This document shows, piece after piece, positions 24,722-32,753 of a stretch of 64,000 nucleotides of DNA. Source of the DNA: an uncultured Mesonia sp. (GTDB lineage: Bacteria; Bacteroidota; Bacteroidia; Flavobacteriales; Flavobacteriaceae); NCBI GenBank assembly GCA_947494545.1, contig CANLVH010000003.1, positions 1 to 64,000 of the forward strand, given 5' to 3'. Below the pieces are notes generated by a model. It made no database searches. It saw only the letters and a list, made by a program, of their open reading frames with translations, and was not told where the DNA came from. Made by a program: the position numbers and the translations under genes. The first letter of the stretch is position 1. Every line of letters begins with the position of its first letter.

Positions 24722-25486
24722 ATGACCCAACAAGAATTAAAAGAATTTTTAGATTTTCAAGTAGAGAAATACAACCAACCAGAGTTTATAGTTTCAGACC
24801 CAATTCAAATTCCGCATCTCTTTTCTAAAAAAGAAGACATAGAAATTGCCGGTTTTTTAACAGCTACCATTGCTTGGGGAAACAGAAAAAGCATCTTAAA
24901 AAACGCCAAGCAAATGATGCATTTGCTAGACGATAGTCCGTATGATTTTGTTATGCAACATCAAAAAAATGATGTAGACGCTTTACGCGGATTTGTTCAT
25001 CGCACGTTTAACGCGACAGATTTTGCTTATTTTATAGAAGCTTTGCAACACATTTATAAAGAACATCAAGGTTTAGAAGCTATTTTTACCAATTACAGCA
25101 CCAACGATTCTACGCAGCTTGCCATTCATCATTTTAAAAAACATTTTTTTGAATTGCCGCATTTAAAACGAACAGAAAAACACGTAAGCGATCCGCTAAA
25201 AAAATCTGCCGCCAAACGTATTAATATGTATTTACGCTGGATGGTAAGACAAGATAAAAAAGGCGTAGATTTTGGTTTATGGAAAGCCATTTCGCCAGCA
25301 GCTTTATCCTGTCCATTAGACGTGCATAGCGGAACTATTGCCAGAAAATTAGGCTTATTAAAACGTAAACAAAACGATGCCAAAGCGGTAAACGAGTTGG
25401 ATAAAAGTCTTAGAAAGTTAGATGCAAAAGATCCTGTAAAATATGATTTTGCTTTATTTGGTTTAGGCGTTTTCGACGAATTTTAG
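24722..25486 (+). CDS. TIGR02757 family protein
   Basis: A 254-residue helical protein with features of the TIGR02757 family: FLTATIAWGNRKSILKNAKQMM, MQHQKNDVDALRGFVHRTFNATDF, the C-terminal MYLRWMVRQDKKGVDFGLW and the stretch SCPLDVHSGTIARKLGLLKRKQNDAKAV. The layout recalls the helix-hairpin-helix fold of DNA glycosylases, but the function is unknown. It starts 18 bases after lolD, probably cotranscribed. Confidence 0.85.
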   Translation: MTQQELKEFLDFQVEKYNQPEFIVSDPIQIPHLFSKKEDIEIAGFLTATIAWGNRKSILKNAKQMMHLLDDSPYDFVMQHQKNDVDALRGFVHRTFNATDFAYFIEALQHIYKEHQGLEAIFTNYSTNDSTQLAIHHFKKHFFELPHLKRTEKHVSDPLKKSAAKRINMYLRWMVRQDKKGVDFGLWKAISPAALSCPLDVHSGTIARKLGLLKRKQNDAKAVNELDKSLRKLDAKDPVKYDFALFGLGVFDEF

Positions 25487-25545
25487 CAAAAAACCGATAC
25501 GTAAAAATACTAGCTGTCAAATACCGCTTTCAATTGGGTATTTTC

Positions 25546-25553
25546 TATATTTG
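25546..25553 (+). promoter_or_regulatory. Promoter -7 element for the BatA-like operon
   Basis: TATATTTG lies 20 bases before the BatA-like ATG at 25574. No TTG was found at the usual -33 spacing. Confidence 0.45.
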
Positions 25554-25573
25554 AAAAAACTTTACACGAACTA

Positions 25574-27505
25574 ATGCTGTTTAAACATCCGGAATTTTTA
25601 TACGCTTTATTTTTATTGATAATTCCGATTATTATTCACTTTTTTCAGCTTCGTAAATTTAAAACCCAAGCTTTTACCAATGTTGCTTTTTTAAAGAAAG
25701 TAAAACTTCAAACCCGCAAGAGCTCTAAAATAAAAAAATGGCTGGTACTATTTACCAGAATGCTTTTATTTACCGCGGTAATTATCGCCTTTGCGCAACC
25801 TTATATTCCGGCCAGTCAAGAAGCTTTAAGAGAACAAGAACGTGTCATTTATTTAGATAATTCGTTTAGCATGCAACAAAAAAATGCAAAAGGTGTTTTA
25901 CTAAAACAAGCTATACAAGAGTTGCTAAAAAACATTCCTAAAGAAGAAGAGTTTAGTTTACTTACCAACAATGCGGTATTTAAAAATGTTAAGCTTAACG
26001 AAATAAAAAACGAGCTATTACAAATAAATTATTCGCCGAAAGGCTTAAACTTAAAAACAGCTTATTTAAAAGCCGCGCAACTCTTTTCTGAAAATTCTGC
26101 AAGTAAAAAGAACTTTATAGCCATTTCTGATTTTCAGGAAATCAATTTGCAAGAAGATGTGCGTTTTAGTCCGCAGCACGAGGTAAATCTTATCCGGCTT
26201 TCTTCAGAAGAACAGCTGAATTTCTTGGTAAAAGACGCTAAAATTTCCACCGAAAATCCTTCTACTTATACGCTAAAAGTAAATTTAGAGGCTAACAAAA
26301 AAACCGAAAACACCGTTCCCGTAGGTGTTTATACCAAAAACGGACTATTTGCAAAAACCAGTGCCGCTTTCACCAAAACCGATACAGCTTCTGTGCATTT
26401 TAGTTTGCCAAAGACAGAATTTATAAACGCAAAAATTAGCATAGAAGATAAAGGTCTTACTTATGATAACAATTTTTATTTGAGCTTACCCAAAAACCGA
26501 GCTATAAAAGTTGGGGTTATTTCTAACAAAAACGATGCTTATTTAAAGAAGATTTTCGGGAAGAAAGACGCTTTTCAATTAGATTTATTCAGTTTAAATT
26601 CGGCTAATTACAGTGTTTTAGAAAAGGCAGATTTTATCGTTTTAAACGAGCTGGAAAACCTTCCCGCCTCTTTACGGAATTTACTACAAAACCACATAAA
26701 ACAAAATGGTTCTTTAGCAATTATTCCTTCCGTAAAGGCAGATTTAAACGCTTATAATGAGCTGCTACAAAAATTGGGAGCAGGAAGATTTACAGAAGCT
26801 AGTGCTGAAGGTTTAAAAATTACCGACATAAAATTTTCGCATCCGTTATACAAAGGAGTTTTTAATAAAGAAGTGCGCAATTTTGAATATCCCGAGGTAA
26901 AAAAGCATTTTAACTATTCCGGTTACGGAAATACCATATTAAGCTACAATAACCAACAAGCATTTTTAAGCAATAGAGAAAACATTTATGTTTTTACCGC
27001 GCCAATTAGCGCGTCTAATTCTAACTTTAAACAATCGCCTTTAATCGTGCCGACCTTTTATAATATGGCAAAACAAAGTTTGGCTTTACCGCAATTATAT
27101 TACACGCTAAACACTTTAAACAAAATAAGTATTCCGGTAAGTCTTGGGCAAGATGAAGTTTTAAAAATTGGCAAAGGAGAAGCAAATTTTATTCCGCGGC
27201 AGCAAAAATTTAACGAGCAAGTTACCATAGAATTAGAAGATTTTCCGGATACAGATGGTCATTATGCGGTAAAAAACAACGAACAAACTATAGAAAACCT
27301 GAGCTTTAATTACAGTCGGGAAGAAAGCAATTTAAAACCGGGAGATTTAAGTGTTTATAAAAATGCTGTTATTGGTAATTCTATAGAAAATTATTTTTCT
27401 GAAAGTATAAAGCAAAATCAAATTAACGCTCTTTGGAAATGGTTTGTTATTTTTGCTATAGGCTTTTTGTTACTAGAAGTTTTACTTTTAAAATTCTTAA
27501 AATAA
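25574..27505 (+). CDS. BatA-like vWA membrane protein
   Basis: The 643-residue protein opens with the aerotolerance-type N-terminal region (MLFKHPEFLYALFLLIIPIIIHFFQLRKFKTQAFTNVAFLKKV), with two membrane segments (about 8-24 and 55-75). A vWA-like domain follows, with the MIDAS start YLDNSFSMQQK (near 94) and AISDFQE. A long periplasmic stretch ends with a membrane segment at the C-terminus (WFVIFAIGFLLLEVLLLKFL). It heads an operon with the dihydroorotase-like gene, a membrane protein and an esterase. Bat proteins are tied to stress and envelope functions; the role here is not known. Confidence 0.83.
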   Translation: MLFKHPEFLYALFLLIIPIIIHFFQLRKFKTQAFTNVAFLKKVKLQTRKSSKIKKWLVLFTRMLLFTAVIIAFAQPYIPASQEALREQERVIYLDNSFSMQQKNAKGVLLKQAIQELLKNIPKEEEFSLLTNNAVFKNVKLNEIKNELLQINYSPKGLNLKTAYLKAAQLFSENSASKKNFIAISDFQEINLQEDVRFSPQHEVNLIRLSSEEQLNFLVKDAKISTENPSTYTLKVNLEANKKTENTVPVGVYTKNGLFAKTSAAFTKTDTASVHFSLPKTEFINAKISIEDKGLTYDNNFYLSLPKNRAIKVGVISNKNDAYLKKIFGKKDAFQLDLFSLNSANYSVLEKADFIVLNELENLPASLRNLLQNHIKQNGSLAIIPSVKADLNAYNELLQKLGAGRFTEASAEGLKITDIKFSHPLYKGVFNKEVRNFEYPEVKKHFNYSGYGNTILSYNNQQAFLSNRENIYVFTAPISASNSNFKQSPLIVPTFYNMAKQSLALPQLYYTLNTLNKISIPVSLGQDEVLKIGKGEANFIPRQQKFNEQVTIELEDFPDTDGHYAVKNNEQTIENLSFNYSREESNLKPGDLSVYKNAVIGNSIENYFSESIKQNQINALWKWFVIFAIGFLLLEVLLLKFLK

Positions 27506-27515
27506 TCCAGCCATT

Positions 27516-28766
27516 ATGAAACTACTCCTTAAAGCGGTACACATTATAGACCCGGGCGGCAAGCTGCATAAACAAACCAAAGATATTTTTATAGAAAAAG
27601 GTAAAATTGTAAAAATTGGCGACAAGCTTAATTTTAATGCAGACAAAACCGTTTCTATAGAAAATTTGCACGTTTCTAAAGGCTGGTTTGATAGCAGTAT
27701 AAGTTTTGGCGAGCCCGGTTTTGAAGAGCGCGAAACTTTAGATAACGGTTTACGGGTTGCCGCAAAAAGTGGTTTTACCGCTATTGCGTTAAATGCCAAT
27801 ACCAAACCGGTGCCAGACAACAGCAGCGCAATTTCTTTTTTTAGGAATAAATCCGGTTTACACGGCGTTGGCCTTTACCCAAAAGGCGCGTTAAGCTTAG
27901 ACGCAAAAGGAAAAGATTTGGCAGAATTATTTGATATGAGCAAAGCCGGAGCCGTAGCTTTTAGCGATTATAAAAAGCCGGTTAGCAACCCTAATTTGCT
28001 TAAAATTGCTTTACAATATGCACAAGGTTTTGATGCTTTGGTTGCCTCCTACCCGCAAGAAAATGCCATTGCCACAAACGGTTTGGTGCACGAAGATACG
28101 ATGAGTACGCATCTTGGTTTAAAAGGAATTCCCGCTTTGGCCGAAGAATTACAAATTGCCAGAGATTTATTTATTTTAGAATATACCGGCGGCAAGTTGC
28201 ACATACCTACAATTTCCAGCAAAAAATCTGTGCAATTAATCAAAGAAGCTAAAGTAAAAGGCTTAGATGTAAGTTGCAGCGTTGCTATTGCCAATTTACT
28301 GTTTACAGATAAAGAACTGCGTGATTTTGACAGTAAATTTAAAGTTTTACCACCCTTACGGGAAAAAGAAGATATGCTGGCTTTACGAGAAGGATTAAAA
28401 TCTGGCGTGATAGATATGTTAACCTGCGACCATATGCCACGAACAATAGATGAGAAAAAAGTAGAATTTGAAAATGCAGCTTTTGGCAGTATTGGTTTAG
28501 AAAGTGCTTTTGCAGCTTTACGGAAAATTTTTGATATAGAAACCAGCATTCAGTTTTTAACCGCAGGCAAAGCCCGTTTTAAAATACCCACTTACGCAAT
28601 TGCGGAAAACCAACCGGCAGAATTAAGTTTTTTCTTGCCCAATGCAGAATACAACTACCAAACAGATGCACTTTTATCTACTTCTAAAAACAGTATTTTT
28701 ACAGATACGGTTTTAAAAGGAAAAACTGTAGGTATATTTGCAAACCAAAAACTTTCTTTATTTTAG
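27516..28766 (+). CDS. Dihydroorotase homologue lacking the HxH metal site
   Basis: A 416-residue amidohydrolase-fold protein with dihydroorotase-like layout (IDPGGKLHKQTKDIFIEKGKI at the start; GWFDSSISFGEPGFEERETL at 56-75; KGALSLDAKG; HEDTMSTHLGLKGIP; CDHMPRTIDEK). In active enzymes the segment at 59-68 reads D-x-HxHxREPG. Here the two His and the Arg are Ser61, Ser63 and Gly65, so the canonical binuclear zinc site is incomplete. A catalytic dihydroorotase may lie elsewhere. It could be an inactive partner, like pseudo-dihydroorotases bound to aspartate transcarbamoylase, or have another activity. It lies 10 bases after the BatA-like gene. Confidence 0.8.
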   Translation: MKLLLKAVHIIDPGGKLHKQTKDIFIEKGKIVKIGDKLNFNADKTVSIENLHVSKGWFDSSISFGEPGFEERETLDNGLRVAAKSGFTAIALNANTKPVPDNSSAISFFRNKSGLHGVGLYPKGALSLDAKGKDLAELFDMSKAGAVAFSDYKKPVSNPNLLKIALQYAQGFDALVASYPQENAIATNGLVHEDTMSTHLGLKGIPALAEELQIARDLFILEYTGGKLHIPTISSKKSVQLIKEAKVKGLDVSCSVAIANLLFTDKELRDFDSKFKVLPPLREKEDMLALREGLKSGVIDMLTCDHMPRTIDEKKVEFENAAFGSIGLESAFAALRKIFDIETSIQFLTAGKARFKIPTYAIAENQPAELSFFLPNAEYNYQTDALLSTSKNSIFTDTVLKGKTVGIFANQKLSLF

Positions 28767-28770
28767 GAAA

Positions 28771-29100
28771 ATGCAAAACAACGATATTAATCAAGGTAAA
28801 AGCGCGGCAATAACGGCCTATATTACCATAGTAGGCTCTGTAATTGCAATATTTATGAATGGCGAAAACAAAAGTAAATTTGCGTCTTTTCATACGCGTC
28901 AAGCTTTAGGTATACATTTAACCTCTTTTATAATAGCGCCACTAATAACCGGTTTTGATAGCTTATTAATTTCCATTCCGTTTTGGGTTTTCTTTTTAAC
29001 CTTATGGATTTATGGTTTTTCTGGAGCATTGCAAGGCAAACCCAATTTGGTACCACTATTAGGAAAATATTTTCAGAAATGGTTTAAACAATTAGCATAA
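28771..29100 (+). CDS. DUF4870-like small membrane protein
   Basis: Started at the ATG at 28771 (MQNNDINQGKSAAITAYITIVGSVIAIFMNGENKSKFASFHTRQALGIHL), 109 residues; the longer frame starts inside the previous gene. Segments near 12-28, 48-66 and 67-86 are hydrophobic. The block SKFASFHTRQALGI is typical of DUF4870 / TIC20-like membrane proteins. Function unknown. It begins 4 bases after the dihydroorotase-like gene and overlaps the esterase start by one base. Confidence 0.75.
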   Translation: MQNNDINQGKSAAITAYITIVGSVIAIFMNGENKSKFASFHTRQALGIHLTSFIIAPLITGFDSLLISIPFWVFFLTLWIYGFSGALQGKPNLVPLLGKYFQKWFKQLA

Positions 29101-29753
29101 TGACAACAAAAAATCTTAGTTTAAAACACCTTATAAAACCTTCTAACTTAACCGATAAAAAAGCGCCGACAATTATTTTGTTGCACGGTTACGGCAGTGA
29201 CGAAAACGATTTGTTTTCTTTTGCGCCGGAGTTAGACGATAAGTATTTAATTGTTTCTGCCAAAGCGCCAATGCAAATGATGCCTTACGGAAATGCTTGG
29301 TACGAAATAAATTTTGACGCTAACCAAAACAAATTTACCAACGATGCGCAAGCCGTAAAATCTCGCGAATTAATTGTAAATTTTATTGATGAAGTTATAG
29401 AAAGTTACAACGCAGACCCTAATAACATTTGTTTATTAGGTTTTAGTCAAGGTTCTATTTTAAGTTATGCCGTAGCGCTTTCCTATCCAGAAAAAGTACA
29501 GCGTGTAGTAGCTTTAAGCGGTTACATTCACGAAGAAATTATTAAAAACGACTATGAAACCAAAGATTTTTCTAATTTAAAAATTTACGCTTCTCACGGC
29601 TCGCAAGATCCGGTTATTCCTGTTGCTTGGGCTAGAAATATTCAAGGTTTTTTAGATAATTTAAAAATAGAAAACACCTACAGCGAGTTTCCAGCAGGTC
29701 ACGGCGTTACACCGGAAAATTTTAAAGAATTTAAAGCTTGGTTGGAGTCTTAG
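29100..29753 (+). CDS. Phospholipase/carboxylesterase family alpha/beta hydrolase
   Basis: The 217-residue alpha/beta hydrolase has an oxyanion region in IILLHGYGSDENDLFSFAP (21-39), the nucleophile elbow LLGFSQGSILSYAVALSYP (Ser near 116), the acid Asp in SHGSQDPVIPVAWAR (near 168) and the catalytic His in FPAGHGVTPENF (near 200). It resembles YpfH/EstB-type esterases that cleave short acyl esters. The actual substrate is unknown. It is the last gene of the BatA-like operon; its start overlaps the upstream stop (TAATG). Confidence 0.87.
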   Translation: MTTKNLSLKHLIKPSNLTDKKAPTIILLHGYGSDENDLFSFAPELDDKYLIVSAKAPMQMMPYGNAWYEINFDANQNKFTNDAQAVKSRELIVNFIDEVIESYNADPNNICLLGFSQGSILSYAVALSYPEKVQRVVALSGYIHEEIIKNDYETKDFSNLKIYASHGSQDPVIPVAWARNIQGFLDNLKIENTYSEFPAGHGVTPENFKEFKAWLES

Positions 29754-29784
29754 GGAGGAGAGTTTTTTTGATACAAAACCCCAA

Positions 29785-30288
29785 TCAATACTCCGGATTT
29801 GCATATAAAAATGCATCGCCGGTTTCAAAACTTATTTGTCCATTTTCTTCTACAAAATATTTTATGAGTACTTCCCCCCAATAGGTGCCATCGGTAAATT
29901 CTGCTATGGCCCATTTGTGGTTTAAAATACGAACGGAATTTATATTAAAATTGCCTTCCAAACCTTGGTAAGGCACCAACGCATTATCAGCGTCCGGTTT
30001 GTTTTTGCTAATAATTGCCGCTTCTACTTTTTGTGCTACCTCTTTTGCCGGTAAGTTTCTGTCTTCAAAATAAGAACTGGCTTTTGCGTTGTGCAACAAA
30101 TCAAAACTGGTTAATTCTTCCTTTTCGGAATTTAAAGTGTTTAATTTATTTTCTAATTTGGTATTTTCTGTTTCTAACTCTTCTATTTTCTCCATTTGCA
30201 ACGCAAACGTTTTTTGCGCATTGGTATATTGAAAAATGATATATAAAACTGCAAAAAGGAATAGGTAAAGAAATGCTTTGTTTTTCAT
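29785..30288 (-). CDS. Membrane-anchored coiled-coil protein, unknown function
   Basis: A 167-residue protein with an N-terminal anchor or signal (MKNKAFLYLFLFAVLYIIFQYTNA) and a coiled coil of heptads (about 30-62, EKIEELETENTKLENKLNTLNSE). A small C-terminal globular domain follows (INSVRILNHKWAIAEFTDGTYWGEVLIKYFVEENGQISFETGDAFLY). The stop of the hydrolase upstream overlaps its ATG by one base, so they are probably translated together. No function can be assigned. Confidence 0.72.
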   Translation of the reverse strand: MKNKAFLYLFLFAVLYIIFQYTNAQKTFALQMEKIEELETENTKLENKLNTLNSEKEELTSFDLLHNAKASSYFEDRNLPAKEVAQKVEAAIISKNKPDADNALVPYQGLEGNFNINSVRILNHKWAIAEFTDGTYWGEVLIKYFVEENGQISFETGDAFLYANPEY

Positions 30289-31049
30289 TAAAGTTCTATT
30301 TTAAGATTATCGTATGCCAAAGACACGTTTGCCGGCAGGTTTTTTTCTACTTCGTCATGAAAGCCCAACAAATGACTAATGTGAGTAAGATAGGCTTTTT
30401 CTGGATTTATTTTTTCAATAAAAGCCAAGGCTTCTTCCAAATTAAAATGCGAATGATGTGGTTTTATGCGCAAAGCATTTACGGTAAGCACTTTTACCCC
30501 GCGCAATTTTTCCATTTCTTTTTCCGGTACTGTTTTAGCATCTGTTATATAAGCAAAATCGTCTATTCTAAAACCGTAAACTTGTAATTTATTATGCCAT
30601 ACATTTATAGGTATAACCTTTTTTCCACCAAGGTAAAAACCATTTTCATCTATCTCATTAATAGCCAAAGTTGGCGCGCCCGGATATTTATTTTTGGTTT
30701 CAAAAACGTAAGAAAAACGTTGTTTTAGAGCTTCAATAACACGTTGGTGCGCATAAACTTCTATATCTCCTTGCTTAAAATAAAAAGAACGTACATCGTC
30801 TAAACCAATTATATGGTCGTTATGCTCGTGCGTAAATAAAATACCGTCTATTTTTTCTACATTATTAGCCAACATTTGCTGTCTAAAATCCGGCCCGCAG
30901 TCTATTACATACGTGTAATTTCCCCACTCTATCATTACAGAAACCCGTAAACGTTTATCTTTTGGATTGTTGCTTAAACAAACCGGATGTTTGCTTCCTA
31001 TAATAGGAATTCCTTGCGAAGTGCCCGTACCTAAAAATGTTACTTTCAC
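30288..31049 (-). CDS. MBL-fold metallo-hydrolase
   Basis: The protein is 253 residues from a GTG at 31049 (MKVTFLGTGTSQGIPIIGS). The open frame extends 74 codons further but crosses the divergent promoter region, so the GTG was preferred. The metallo-beta-lactamase set is seen in VIDCGPDFRQQML, FTHEHNDHIIGLDDVR (HxHxDH), HQRVIEAL, YITDAKTVPEKEM and THISHLLGFHDEV. It resembles the phosphodiesterase branch (PhnP-like) of the family. Substrate not known. It overlaps the coiled-coil gene downstream by one base. Confidence 0.87.
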   Translation of the reverse strand: MKVTFLGTGTSQGIPIIGSKHPVCLSNNPKDKRLRVSVMIEWGNYTYVIDCGPDFRQQMLANNVEKIDGILFTHEHNDHIIGLDDVRSFYFKQGDIEVYAHQRVIEALKQRFSYVFETKNKYPGAPTLAINEIDENGFYLGGKKVIPINVWHNKLQVYGFRIDDFAYITDAKTVPEKEMEKLRGVKVLTVNALRIKPHHSHFNLEEALAFIEKINPEKAYLTHISHLLGFHDEVEKNLPANVSLAYDNLKIEL

Positions 31050-31063
31050 TAATTTTTTTGCTA

Positions 31064-31071
31064 CAAAAGTA
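31064..31071 (-). promoter_or_regulatory. Promoter -7 element for the MBL-fold gene
   Basis: TACTTTTG on the minus strand lies 14 bases upstream of the GTG start at 31049, which supports that short start. No TTG at the preferred spacing was found. Confidence 0.5.
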
Positions 31072-31082
31072 ATTATATTTTT

Positions 31083-31111
31083 TTGTTTAGGTATGCAAAT
31101 CCGTACCTTTG
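31083..31111 (+). promoter_or_regulatory. Promoter for the 494-residue conserved gene
   Basis: TTG (31083-31085), 18 bases, then TACCTTTG (31104-31111) fit the Bacteroidota consensus, 37 bases before the ATG at 31149. It is divergent from the MBL-fold promoter. Confidence 0.7.
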
Positions 31112-31148
31112 AAGGGAATAAAACAAGTTTACTAAATTTCAATAAATT

Positions 31149-32633
31149 ATGCCAATAACCATAATGGGCGATCGGGAGTTTGAAAACGTTCCCTCCATAA
31201 AAAGTAAAACGCTTCGTATAAATTTGAATAAAAATATATACGGAACTTTTTCTGAAATTGGCGCGGGACAAGAAACCGTGAGAAATTTTTTTAGGGCCGG
31301 TGGCGCGTCCGGCACCATTGCTAAAACTATGAGCGCTTACGATAAAGATTTTAGCGATGCTATCTACGGCGAAGAAGAAGATAAACGCTATGTTACAGAA
31401 GCGCGTTTAAAAAAAATGCTCTCGCACGAAATGCAACTTATAGAAGAGCGCATAGAAAGAAAAAAACACCCTAATAAATTATTTTTTAGCTACGCCAATA
31501 CCGTAGCAACCATAGATTTTTCTAAGAAATATAAAGGCCACGGTTGGGTTGGCATACGCTACCAGGTAAGACCGGAAGAAGAATATAACGATATTATTTT
31601 GCATGTGCGTTTTCACGAAAACGATGCACGTTTACAACAAAATACTTTAGGTATTTTGGGCGTAAATTTAATTTACGGCGCGTATTATAAATACGATACG
31701 CCTAAAAAATTACTACAATATCTTTACGACCATATAGATAAAGACCAAATAGAAATAGATACCATAAACTTTAGCGGTCCGCGATTTGAAAATGTAGACA
31801 ACCGCCTTATGAGTTTACAATTGGTAAAAAACGGGATGACAGAAGCCGTGATGTTTGCACCGGACGGTAATAATGTTTTACCGGCAAAAGTGCTTTACAA
31901 GAAAAATGTTTTAGCTTTACGCGGAAGTTTTAGACCGGTTACCAAAGTAAATATGGATATTTATAAAAACTCGTTAGAGTTATTTTTGGAAGAAAACCGG
32001 GTAGAAAAAGACAATACTATTAGCGTTTTTGAAATTACTTTATCTAACCTACGTTCTGAAGGAGAAATAAACGAAAAAGATTTTATGGACCGTGCCAAAC
32101 TGCTTTGCTCGTTGGGCCAAACGGTAATGATTTCTAACTTTCAGCAATATTATAAAGTTGTAGAATATTTCTCCAATTACACTAAGCAACGCATGGGCTT
32201 GGCAATGGGCGTAAGCAATTTGATAGATATTTTTGACGAGAAATATTACCGTCATTTAAGCGGCGGAATATTAGAAGCTTTTGGTAAGCTCTTTTTTAAA
32301 GATTTAAAAGTTTATTTATATCCGTTAAAAGACAGAAGAACCGGCGAAATTACTACTAGCGAGAATTTACGCGTGCATCCGCGGATGAAAGAGCTTTACA
32401 AGTTCTTTAAATACAACGGAAAAGTAGTAGATATTAAAGATTACGACCCAAATATTCTGGATATTTATTCTAGAGAGATTTTAGATAAAATTCATTTAAA
32501 AGAAGAAGGTTGGGAAGATGCCTTGCCGGCACATACTGCGGCAATGATTAAAGAGCAAAACCTTTTTGGCTATGACGAAGATTCGTGCGAGTTAGAAACC
32601 CCGGAAGAAGATCATTCAGTAGAAGTGAAATAA
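31149..32633 (+). CDS. Conserved Bacteroidota protein of unknown function (494 residues)
   Basis: A soluble-looking protein without signal peptide or membrane segments. Distinctive stretches are SKTLRINLNKNIYGTFSEIGAGQETVRNFFRAGGASGTIAKTMSAYDKDFSDAIYG near the N-terminus, NTLGILGVNLIYGAYYKYD and TVMISNFQQYYKVVEYFS in the middle, and PHRMKEL-type basic segments at the end. Databases sometimes label such proteins nicotinate-nucleotide adenylyltransferase or TonB-dependent receptor; neither fits (no HxGH motif, no barrel or signal). It has its own promoter and a strong terminator, so it is a single-gene unit. Confidence 0.78.
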   Translation: MPITIMGDREFENVPSIKSKTLRINLNKNIYGTFSEIGAGQETVRNFFRAGGASGTIAKTMSAYDKDFSDAIYGEEEDKRYVTEARLKKMLSHEMQLIEERIERKKHPNKLFFSYANTVATIDFSKKYKGHGWVGIRYQVRPEEEYNDIILHVRFHENDARLQQNTLGILGVNLIYGAYYKYDTPKKLLQYLYDHIDKDQIEIDTINFSGPRFENVDNRLMSLQLVKNGMTEAVMFAPDGNNVLPAKVLYKKNVLALRGSFRPVTKVNMDIYKNSLELFLEENRVEKDNTISVFEITLSNLRSEGEINEKDFMDRAKLLCSLGQTVMISNFQQYYKVVEYFSNYTKQRMGLAMGVSNLIDIFDEKYYRHLSGGILEAFGKLFFKDLKVYLYPLKDRRTGEITTSENLRVHPRMKELYKFFKYNGKVVDIKDYDPNILDIYSREILDKIHLKEEGWEDALPAHTAAMIKEQNLFGYDEDSCELETPEEDHSVEVK

Positions 32634-32696
32634 GTTTAAGCCAACAAGATTGCTTCGTTTGCCAAAACACTTCAATAAAATCTAATTTAATGGTAT

Positions 32697-32736
32697 AAAA
32701 AAACCGTCTTTTTTAAAAAAAGACGGTTTTTTGTTT
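32697..32736. terminator. Bidirectional terminator between the 494-residue gene and murA
   Basis: AAAACCGTCTTTTTT and its complement AAAAAAGACGGTTTT form a long perfect stem with A/T tracts on both sides. It separates two convergent genes (stops at 32633 and 32754). Confidence 0.9.
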
Positions 32737-32753
32737 TTTCCGTAAAGGTATTT

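Noticed and set aside
31050-31271. N-terminal extension of the MBL-fold protein
   Set aside because: It would cross a good divergent promoter and overlap the neighbour's start; the GTG at 31049 gives the family's normal N-terminus and has a -7 box just upstream.
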